Shown: one piece after another, positions 1 through 5,439 of the stretch
Layout: each line of letters starts with the position of its first letter
How positions within the stretch are numbered: position 1 is the stretch's first letter
From: Bacillota bacterium
GTDB taxonomy: Bacteria > Bacillota > Clostridia > Acetivibrionales > DTU013
Assembly (NCBI GenBank): GCA_023435925.1
Contig: JAEZLF010000245.1
Coordinates: 1-5,439 of the forward strand
Reading direction: 5' to 3'
Length of the DNA stretch: 5,439 bases
The notes under the pieces: model-generated
Databases searched by the model: none
What the model saw: the letters and a program-made list of their open reading frames with translations, nothing else
What the model was told of the DNA's origin: nothing
Made by a program: the position numbers and the translations under genes

Positions 1-20
1 GTAGAGTAATACATATTAAA

Positions 21-27
21 AAGGAGG
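21..27 (+). promoter_or_regulatory. Ribosome binding site of the binding-protein gene
   Basis: AAGGAGG lies eight bases before the ATG at 36, close to an ideal Shine-Dalgarno match and spacing. It fixes the start of the first gene. The preceding 20 bases are AT-rich and include a short inverted repeat (7-18), but no convincing -35/-10 pair fits in the visible leader, so the promoter probably lies upstream of the window. Confidence 0.9.
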
Positions 28-35
28 ATTCAGTT

Positions 36-1439
36 ATGAGATTCACAAAGATCTGTTCACTTCTATTGGCCGTTATGATGATTTTTTCATTGATGGCAGG
101 ATGCGGCAGCAAAACCGAACCGGTTTCTGAGCCGGATAAGAGTGTTCCGGCAGAAGCCACAAAGGAAGAGGCTGCTCCTGCTCCTGCAGAACCGGTTGCG
201 GATGATGGCACTCTCAAATTAACAGACAAGAACATGACAATTACCCTTTGGGACATTGCTACCGATGAACCTGCAAGCATTATTCAACCGGCGGCAGTAG
301 AACGCTTCATGGCTGCCTATCCAAACATCAAGGTCGACAGCAATCATGTACAGAACGATACATACAAGGAAAAATTAGTCATTGCCATGAGTTCCGGACA
401 ATGCCCCAACATGTACATACACTGGGGTGGCGGTCCAATGAACGAATACATTGAATCCGGATTTGCAGTACCTATTACGGAGTTGATGAATAAATATAAC
501 AAGGTACCATTCCTTGATGCTGCTATTGCACAAAGTACCTACAAGGGTGAGATCTATGCGGTTCCATATGGCGGTCTGGCCGGCAGCGGAATCTACTACA
601 ACAAGACCATATTCTCCAAATTAGGCTTGAGCATACCCAAGACCATTTCCGAATTGGAGGCAACTTGTGAGACTTTAAAAGCAAACAAATACATACCATT
701 CGCTCTGGCTAACCAAAGCAAATGGACAGGATCCATGTATTTCATGTATCTGGCATCCCGTTTTGGCGGCGTTGAGGAATTCAACAAGGCGGTTGACGGT
801 ACCGGATCCTTTGAATCCGATGCATTTAAGTTTGCCGGTGAGACGATTCAGAAATGGGTCAAGGCCGGGTATTTCCCAGAGGGCGTTAACAGTCTGAGCC
901 CGGACGACGGCCAGGACAGACAGCTGATGTATACGGAAGAAGCTGCTATGATGCTTCATGGTACGTGGCAGTCCGGAGCCATGAAGGGTGATAATGCGGA
1001 GTGGTATACCGCAAATATCGGTTACTTTGCATTCCCGAAACTGGAGACCAGCTCTGCTGATCAGAGTATTGTTGTTGGTACTTCAATTGGAAACGGCTTC
1101 TCTTTCAACACCGGTGATGACAAGGATCTTCTCAATGCATGCTTTGTTCTTGCTACACAGTTCTACAACGATGACACCTATAACAAAGCACAGGTCGACG
1201 CAGGCAACTTACCTTCTATTGAAGGCATGGGTGATACCCTTACGGATCCCTGTATGCAGCAGGTATGGAAAGACTTCTCCAGCGCAAGCAACGTGCAGCT
1301 GTGGTATGATCAGTACTTGCCGCCTGAGGTCGCTGAAGTCCACAAATCAACCAGCCAGGAATTATTTGGTTTGACAAAGACGCCGGAACAAGCGAATAAA
1401 GAGTTACAGGCAGCTATAGTAAAATATCGTGCTAAATAA
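36..1439 (+). CDS. ABC transporter substrate-binding lipoprotein (CUT1 sugar type)
   Basis: Probable extracellular sugar-binding protein of an ABC importer (SBP_bac family, UgpB/MalE-like), 467 residues, a normal length for the family. Seen: a basic N-terminus (R2, K5), a hydrophobic stretch at about residues 8-20, and a lipobox-like LMAGC with the acceptor cysteine at C23. It would therefore be cleaved by signal peptidase II and anchored by lipid to the outer face of the membrane. Residues 26-58 form an acidic, Ala/Pro/Glu-rich linker. The mature fold begins near MTITLWD (67-73). Family-typical stretches include YYNKTIFSKLGL (187-198), GTWQSGAM (309-316) and the C-terminal TPEQANKELQ (449-458). 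Aromatic residues such as W72, W130, W230, W311 and W423 are candidates for stacking against sugar rings; that is inference. It is first in the cluster, followed by its two permeases after a gap with a stem-loop. The substrate is not readable; an oligosaccharide is most likely given the GH3 gene downstream. Confidence 0.93.
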   Translation: MRFTKICSLLLAVMMIFSLMAGCGSKTEPVSEPDKSVPAEATKEEAAPAPAEPVADDGTLKLTDKNMTITLWDIATDEPASIIQPAAVERFMAAYPNIKVDSNHVQNDTYKEKLVIAMSSGQCPNMYIHWGGGPMNEYIESGFAVPITELMNKYNKVPFLDAAIAQSTYKGEIYAVPYGGLAGSGIYYNKTIFSKLGLSIPKTISELEATCETLKANKYIPFALANQSKWTGSMYFMYLASRFGGVEEFNKAVDGTGSFESDAFKFAGETIQKWVKAGYFPEGVNSLSPDDGQDRQLMYTEEAAMMLHGTWQSGAMKGDNAEWYTANIGYFAFPKLETSSADQSIVVGTSIGNGFSFNTGDDKDLLNACFVLATQFYNDDTYNKAQVDAGNLPSIEGMGDTLTDPCMQQVWKDFSSASNVQLWYDQYLPPEVAEVHKSTSQELFGLTKTPEQANKELQAAIVKYRAK

Positions 1440-1473
1440 TACACATATTACAGAATAAGGCAAACAGGGAGAT

Positions 1474-1512
1474 AAGCCCGCAGTAAATACAAGAACTACT
1501 TACTGTGGGCTT
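1474..1512 (+). promoter_or_regulatory. Intercistronic stem-loop after the binding-protein gene
   Basis: The arms AAGCCCGCAGTAA (1474-1486) and TTACTGTGGGCTT (1500-1512) pair over 13 bp with one G-U wobble around a 13-base loop. GAG (1469-1471) and CTC (1514-1516) could extend the stem after a small internal loop. No run of T follows the right arm (CCTCATAAC), so it is not a standard intrinsic terminator. In other binding-protein-dependent operons, such hairpins after the first gene protect the upstream mRNA from 3' exonucleases or partly stop transcription, giving more binding protein than permease. That role is inferred here from position and structure. Confidence 0.75.
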
Positions 1513-1563
1513 CCTCATAACTAAGAAATATATTTCCGGCCTTAATGCAACATTATCGTTAAC

Positions 1564-1568
1564 GGAGG
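1564..1568 (+). promoter_or_regulatory. Ribosome binding site of the first permease gene
   Basis: GGAGG lies nine bases before the ATG at 1578. A nearer ATG at 1573 is only four bases away and would read ATG-CCA-TGA, a two-codon reading frame whose stop overlaps the true start. The ATG at 1578 is therefore the gene start. An 8-base palindrome, CGTTAACG (1557-1564), touches the site but has no loop and is probably chance. Confidence 0.8.
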
Positions 1569-1577
1569 TAACATGCC

Positions 1578-2474
1578 ATGAATGATGTATCCCTGGTACA
1601 TAGCAGGCAGAAAAGCACACGTATTGCAGCAACGGTATTTCTTGCGCCTGTCATGCTTTTGATGATGATTTACATTATATATCCTATCTTTTCTACATTT
1701 GAAACAAGCTTATATGAATGGAATGGTATTTCTGCCAACAAGACTTTTATTGGACTGCAAAACTGGAAGGATCTGATAGCGGACGATGCATTCTGGAAGG
1801 CATTTATAAACAACATTATTCTTATGGTTTGCTCCATATGCTTACAGATGCCTATCGCTATTGCCCTGGCAACATTTTTGGATGCGGGGGGCAGAAAGGT
1901 AAATATATTTAAAGTTGCATGGTTTTTACCCCTGCTAATGTCATCTGTCGCAATTGGCTTTCTCTTTTCATATGTACTGGCTACAACCGGCGGGATCGTT
2001 ACAACGATTTCTCAGGCGTTAGGCGGAGGAAAGATCGATTTGCTGGGCCGTGCTCCACATGCATTGTATGCTGTTATTTGTGTTGTTGCGTGGCAGTATA
2101 CTCCATTTTATATGGTTTATTTTCTTGCAGGCTACAGTAATATCAGTGTAGATATCTATGAAGCTTCTATTATTGACGGCGCAACAAGAGGACAGTATTT
2201 TAGACATATAGCACTTCCGATATTGCGACCGGTTGTGAGTACTGCGTGCATTCTTTCATTAATCGGTTCACTGAAGTATTTTGACCTGATTTATGTTATG
2301 ACAGGCGGCGGACCTGGTACTGCTACTGAGTTAATGGCCACATACATGTATAAGATGTCATTCAAGCATTTTAAGATGGGTTATGGTTCAACTTCGGCAG
2401 CCGGTATGTTTGTTTTGGTTACCGGGATTGCATTGCTTATTCAAAGACTGATTCGAGCGAGGGAAGATTCATGA
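1578..2474 (+). CDS. ABC transporter permease, MalF/LacF/MsmF-like (CUT1)
   Basis: Integral membrane subunit of a sugar ABC importer, 298 residues, typical of the shorter Gram-positive MsmF/LacF/UgpA-type permeases (BPD_transp_1 family). About six membrane segments are visible, near residues 17-39, 77-101, 110-133, 162-185, 217-238 and 272-293. The cytoplasmic EAA loop that docks on the ATPase is clear at 194-218: E195, A196, then G201 and the I-x-LP end (I211, L213, P214). The motif FDLIYVMTGGGPGTAT (235-250) is characteristic of the MalF/UgpA branch, which distinguishes it from the second permease. The N-terminus LAPVMLLMMIYIIYP (22-36) also fits this branch. The gene has its own strong ribosome binding site and overlaps the next gene by four bases. 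It would form a heterodimer with that gene's product and receive substrate from the lipoprotein encoded upstream. Nothing looks truncated. Confidence 0.94.
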   Translation: MNDVSLVHSRQKSTRIAATVFLAPVMLLMMIYIIYPIFSTFETSLYEWNGISANKTFIGLQNWKDLIADDAFWKAFINNIILMVCSICLQMPIAIALATFLDAGGRKVNIFKVAWFLPLLMSSVAIGFLFSYVLATTGGIVTTISQALGGGKIDLLGRAPHALYAVICVVAWQYTPFYMVYFLAGYSNISVDIYEASIIDGATRGQYFRHIALPILRPVVSTACILSLIGSLKYFDLIYVMTGGGPGTATELMATYMYKMSFKHFKMGYGSTSAAGMFVLVTGIALLIQRLIRAREDS

Positions 2475-3322
2475 TGGATAAATATGTTGTACAAAAAATA
2501 AAAAGCAAAACGGCATGGATTATTGCAGTTATCCTTGCATTATTCTGGCTTATTATAACAGGGCTTCCTTTCATTTATATGGTGATGAATGCTTTCAAGG
2601 GACAGTTCGAAATGCTTCAGAAAGGTGTTTTTCAGCCACCTGATTCATGGTATCCTACAAACTTTATCACTATTTTGTCGAAAGGTTTCTTGAATTACTT
2701 TTTCCATAGTGTGATTGTTCTGCTGGTTTCACTGTCGATTCTGCTGTTTATAACAGCTTGTGCGGCATACCCGTTATCGCGGATGCAGTTCAAGCTTAGA
2801 AATATTATTTATGGGTTTATTGTTGCATGTATGTCCATCCCCATCCACGTGACGTTGATTCCCGTTTTTAAGATGTCAACGAAGCTTGGAGTCTATGATA
2901 CACTTTGGGCATTGATAGGCCCGAATATTGCATTTGCGATACCAATCGCCTGTTACATTCTTACTTCCTTTATGGCTGCGATACCCAAAGAGGTTGAGGA
3001 ATCGGCGGAGATTGACGGTTGTAATAAGTTTAGAAACTTTTTCAGTATCATTTTACCTTTGTCAAAGTCCGGTCTCTCTACGCTTGCAATCTATAATGGC
3101 GTAAATATATGGAATGAATTCTCGTTTGCAAATACATTAACTCAGTCAAAGTCAGCTAAGACTCTACCGCTTGCAATAAATGCTTTCCAGGGTGAGCATT
3201 CGATGAATATACCGGTCATTATGGCTGTTTTGGTCTTAACAGTGCTTCCGATGATCATTCTATTTATTATCCTTCAGGATAAATTGGTCAAGGGCTTGAT
3301 GGCAGGAGCCGTAAAAGGTTGA
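2471..3322 (+). CDS. ABC transporter permease, MalG/LacG/MsmG-like (CUT1)
   Basis: Second membrane subunit of the sugar importer, 283 residues, normal for MsmG/LacG/UgpE-type permeases. Membrane segments are visible near residues 15-38, 78-98, 110-131, 143-167, 203-222 and 247-268. The EAA loop lies at 174-201, with E177-S-A179 in the EAA positions, D182-G183, and ILP at 194-196. The C-terminus QDKLVKGLMAGAVKG (269-283) matches the Q-x(6)-G-x(2)-GAVKG tail typical of MalG-branch permeases, so the gene is intact. The start at 2471 overlaps the previous stop as ATGA. A second ATG at 2474 would shorten the protein by one residue and would leave only a one-base overlap (TGATG). The upstream purine-rich stretch (GAGGGAAG, ending at 2466) is a modest ribosome binding site, so translation probably depends partly on ribosomes finishing the first permease. 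This would keep the two subunits in equal amounts. Confidence 0.94.
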   Translation: MMDKYVVQKIKSKTAWIIAVILALFWLIITGLPFIYMVMNAFKGQFEMLQKGVFQPPDSWYPTNFITILSKGFLNYFFHSVIVLLVSLSILLFITACAAYPLSRMQFKLRNIIYGFIVACMSIPIHVTLIPVFKMSTKLGVYDTLWALIGPNIAFAIPIACYILTSFMAAIPKEVEESAEIDGCNKFRNFFSIILPLSKSGLSTLAIYNGVNIWNEFSFANTLTQSKSAKTLPLAINAFQGEHSMNIPVIMAVLVLTVLPMIILFIILQDKLVKGLMAGAVKG

Positions 3323-3330
3323 TATTACTG

Positions 3331-3360
3331 TTTTTGTGTCTCCTGACGGAGGCAGAAAAG
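3331..3360 (+). promoter_or_regulatory. Hairpin in the permease-GH3 gap, abutting the ribosome binding site
   Basis: TGTCTCC (3337-3343) pairs with GGAGGCA (3348-3354) around the tetraloop TGAC, with one U-G wobble. After a single G/G mismatch (3336/3355) the stem continues as TTTT (3332-3335) with AAAA (3356-3359). The lower stem takes up the first bases of the ribosome binding site AAAAGGAGG (3356-3364). No T-run follows, so it is not a terminator on this strand. It could tune translation of the GH3 gene relative to the transporter genes, or mark an mRNA processing boundary; the function is inferred. Confidence 0.5.
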
Positions 3361-3364
3361 GAGG
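3358..3364 (+). promoter_or_regulatory. Ribosome binding site deciding the GH3 start
   Basis: AAGGAGG is followed by four bases and the ATG at 3369. The spacing is slightly short but the match is complete. The longer reading frame from a GTG at 3336 has only a T-rich stretch before it and no ribosome binding site, and its extra 11 residues are translated from this very region. The ATG at 3369 is therefore the preferred start. Confidence 0.85.
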
Positions 3365-3368
3365 AATT

Positions 3369-5438
3369 ATGAAGTGCAATAAGGAATATCGCCTTTCCTA
3401 TACCGAAAAGGCAAAGGAAATTATTAAGGATCTTACGCTGGAAGAGAAGATTTCGCTGATGGGAGGAAACTGGTCTCTGGAAAAAATGTTTAAGGAGGCC
3501 GTTGCAAAGGAAGCGGGAAGTCATTATAACATAGTACCATATCCTGCAGGAGGTATTGAGAGGAAAAACGTACCTCCCATGCTGTTTGCAGATGGACCCC
3601 GAGGAGTGGTATGCGGATCCGGAGAAAGCACCTGTTACCCTGTTTCCATGCTCCGCGGAGCTTCTTTTGATACGGATCTGGAGGAAAGGATAGGTCAAGC
3701 GATCGGTGAAGAAGTCAGAGCATTTGGTGGAAATACTTTTGCCGGCGTATGCATCAATCTACCATATAATCCAGGTTGGGGCCGCAGTCAGGAGACCTAT
3801 GGTGAAGAATCGTTTCATATCGGGCAAATGGGTGCTGCGCTTACGAAAGGTGTGCAGAGTAAAAATGTGGTTGCCTGTATCAAGCATTATGCATTTAATC
3901 AAATGGAAATTTCAAGGTTTAAAGTTAGTGTTGATTGTGATAAGCGTACGGAGCGTGAAGTTTTTCTGCCGCATTTCAAGGATTGCCTGGACGCAGGGGC
4001 AGCTAGCGTAATGAGCTCCTACAACCTATACAGGTCAATACATTGCGGGCATCATGAATATTTGCTGAATCAGGTGCTAAAGAAGGAATGGGACTTTGAC
4101 GGATTTGTCATGAGCGACTTTGTCTGGGGTGTCAAGGATACTGTTGAAGCGGCAAATGGCGGTCAGGACATTGAAATGTGCTGTACGCAATTCTTTGGAG
4201 ATAAACTACTCAAAGCGGTTCAGGATGGCTTTGTACCGGAATCCAGGATCGATGATGCCGCCCTTCGAATTATAAGGACTCTTCTGGTATTCACGGAAGC
4301 GGACAATAAAGAATACCCAAAGGAATCATATGTGGGAAACGCAGAACATATTGCACTGGCCAGGGAGTCGGCAAGCAAAGGCATTACTCTGCTTCAGAAC
4401 CGCAACAACATACTCCCGTTCAGTAAAGAGACTGTCAAGTCAGTCGCTTTAATCGGCAAGCTTGGCAAAAAGGAAGTGATCGGAGATTGGGGTTCCAGCC
4501 GCGTTTTCCCTGCTTATATCGTTACGCCGTATCAAGGCTTGAAGAATCTAGTCGGAGATAAGGAAATCATATACTGCGACGGAAGTGATATCGAAGAAGC
4601 GATTGCTGCGGCACGTAAAGCGGATGCGGTGATTTTCGTTGCGGGCTATGATCATAATGACGAGGGAGAATATATTGCGGAAGACCCGAAAAATGGGTAT
4701 ACCGAAGCAGAGGGCGGCGATCGCACCAACCTCGGCCTGCATCCGGATGAAGTAGAGCTGATCAAAGCAGTGGGACCTGTTAATTCAAATTCTGCTGTTG
4801 TTTTAATAGGCGGTAACATGATCATGATGACAGAATGGAAGGATAGTGTCAGCGCTATACTTATGGCTTATTATGCAGGGCAGGAGGGTGGAAATGTCAT
4901 GGCCGGGATCCTGTTTGGAGATGTAAACCCCAGCGGCAAGCTTCCCTTTGTTGTCCCTTATAAAGAAAGCGACCTTCCACAGGTCAAATGGGATACCGAC
5001 TCGCAATGGTATGACTATTACCATGGATATACGAAATTGGAGAAGGAGGGTGTTGAACCACTGCTGCCTTTTGGGTTTGGTTTGTCCTATACACAGTTTG
5101 CGATGTCGGAGCCATCTTTCTCTGCCGATTCCAGCAATGTCTATGCAAGCTGCAAAGTCAGCAATACAGGCACTGTTGATGGTACACAGGTCGTTCAGAT
5201 GTATGCGGGTTTCGCGAATTCACGTATCGACAGACCGGTAAAAGTACTTCGTGGATTTACCCGGGTAGAGCTGAAAGCGGGAGAAGAAAAAGAAGTAAAG
5301 ATATCCTGTCCAATCGAAAAGCTTATGTGGTATAATCCCGCAATATCCGGGTGGGAACTCGAACATATGGATTATGAATTGTATATCGGTTTTAGCAGCG
5401 ATAATAAAGACCTGGCAAAAGGGATCATCGCTCTTTAA
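3369..5438 (+). CDS. Glycoside hydrolase family 3 enzyme, probable cytoplasmic beta-glucosidase
   Basis: Retaining GH3 glycosidase, 689 residues from the ATG. Domains in order: the TIM-barrel GH3 N-terminal domain (about 16-305), the alpha/beta sandwich GH3 C-terminal domain (about 335-575) and a fibronectin-III-like domain (about 593-675, with VSNTGTVDGTQVVQMYAG). No PA14 insert is seen. Family landmarks: DGPRG (75-79, D75 at the sugar-binding position), GRSQETYGEE (138-147), KH (172-173), and the nucleophile in VMSDF, D250. The general acid/base is probably E448 in EGGDR (448-452), though E432 or E434 in DEGE (431-434) are alternatives. There is no signal peptide or anchor, and 13 cysteines are scattered through the chain, which fits the cytoplasm. 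It follows the permeases after 46 bases and probably hydrolyses what they import. Beta-glucosidase is the default; beta-xylosidase, arabinofuranosidase or activity on beta-1,2-, 1,3- or 1,6-linked gluco-oligosaccharides cannot be excluded. The chain is complete, ending one base before the window edge. Confidence 0.93.
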   Translation: MKCNKEYRLSYTEKAKEIIKDLTLEEKISLMGGNWSLEKMFKEAVAKEAGSHYNIVPYPAGGIERKNVPPMLFADGPRGVVCGSGESTCYPVSMLRGASFDTDLEERIGQAIGEEVRAFGGNTFAGVCINLPYNPGWGRSQETYGEESFHIGQMGAALTKGVQSKNVVACIKHYAFNQMEISRFKVSVDCDKRTEREVFLPHFKDCLDAGAASVMSSYNLYRSIHCGHHEYLLNQVLKKEWDFDGFVMSDFVWGVKDTVEAANGGQDIEMCCTQFFGDKLLKAVQDGFVPESRIDDAALRIIRTLLVFTEADNKEYPKESYVGNAEHIALARESASKGITLLQNRNNILPFSKETVKSVALIGKLGKKEVIGDWGSSRVFPAYIVTPYQGLKNLVGDKEIIYCDGSDIEEAIAAARKADAVIFVAGYDHNDEGEYIAEDPKNGYTEAEGGDRTNLGLHPDEVELIKAVGPVNSNSAVVLIGGNMIMMTEWKDSVSAILMAYYAGQEGGNVMAGILFGDVNPSGKLPFVVPYKESDLPQVKWDTDSQWYDYYHGYTKLEKEGVEPLLPFGFGLSYTQFAMSEPSFSADSSNVYASCKVSNTGTVDGTQVVQMYAGFANSRIDRPVKVLRGFTRVELKAGEEKEVKISCPIEKLMWYNPAISGWELEHMDYELYIGFSSDNKDLAKGIIAL

Positions 5439-5439
5439 G

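Noticed and set aside
988..1374. A second forward reading frame of 128 codons inside the binding-protein gene.
   Set aside because: It is an out-of-frame shadow; the main frame carries conserved family motifs throughout this stretch.
1474..1534. The stem-loop as an intrinsic terminator, or a new promoter after it (TTACTG at 1500, TATATT at 1529).
   Set aside because: No T-run follows the stem, and the -35-like and -10-like boxes are 23 bases apart, too far for a standard promoter.
1557..1564. CGTTAACG palindrome as a possible operator or catabolite-responsive (cre) site.
   Set aside because: It is only 8 bases and lacks the outer TG...CA bases of a cre site; no other operator-like sequence was found in the gaps.
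1432..1632. A reverse-strand reading frame of 66 codons across the gap after the binding-protein gene.
   Set aside because: It begins with TTG with no ribosome binding site, overlaps two real genes, and crosses the stem-loop. Its cysteine-rich product resembles no known family; it is a shadow frame.
3336..3368. A longer GH3 start at the GTG at 3336, giving 700 residues.
   Set aside because: There is no ribosome binding site before the GTG, while AAGGAGG sits just before the ATG at 3369. The extra residues include the translated ribosome binding site and resemble no GH3 N-terminus.
3288..3698. A reverse-strand reading frame of 136 codons opposite the GH3 start.
   Set aside because: It lies mostly antisense to well-conserved GH3 sequence and has a low-complexity product with no recognisable domain.

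Overview
The window is a compact, same-strand, four-gene carbohydrate-uptake and hydrolysis locus: a lipoprotein substrate-binding protein, two ABC-transporter permeases of the CUT1 (MalFG/LacFG/MsmFG-like) class, and a glycoside hydrolase family 3 (GH3) enzyme. The strong AGGAGG-type ribosome binding sites, the lipoprotein form of the binding protein (a Gram-positive trait), moderate-to-low GC, and a cysteine-rich cytosolic enzyme together suggest a Bacillota member. An anaerobic Clostridia/Lachnospiraceae-like bacterium is the best guess. This is inference from style, not from a marker gene.

Layout: 1-35 is a short leader with a good ribosome binding site. 36-1439 encodes the binding protein. 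1440-1577 is a 138-base gap that carries a strong 13-bp stem-loop (1474-1512) and the ribosome binding site of the next gene. 1578-2474 and 2471-3322 encode the two permeases, which overlap by four bases (ATGA) and are probably translationally coupled. 3323-3368 is a 46-base gap with a second hairpin next to the ribosome binding site of the last gene. 3369-5438 encodes the GH3 enzyme. No gap exceeds 300 bases, and there are no RNA genes, mobile elements or CRISPR arrays. The window starts just before the first gene and ends one base after the last stop, so the promoter, any regulator and the operon end are not visible.

Model: the lipoprotein captures an oligosaccharide or glycoside at the outer face of the membrane and the two permeases carry it inside. 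The GH3 enzyme has no signal peptide and would split the sugar in the cytoplasm. No ATPase gene is present; in Gram-positive CUT1 systems it is often a shared MsmK/MsiK/UgpC-type protein encoded elsewhere. The substrate cannot be read from the sequence, but a beta-glucoside or beta-linked gluco-oligosaccharide is most likely from the GH3 partner.

This is a recognisable sugar-utilisation arrangement and not an obviously new system. The points most worth a second look are the intercistronic stem-loop after the binding-protein gene, the hairpin and duplicated GGAGG at the GH3 start, and the uncertain identity of the GH3 acid/base residue.
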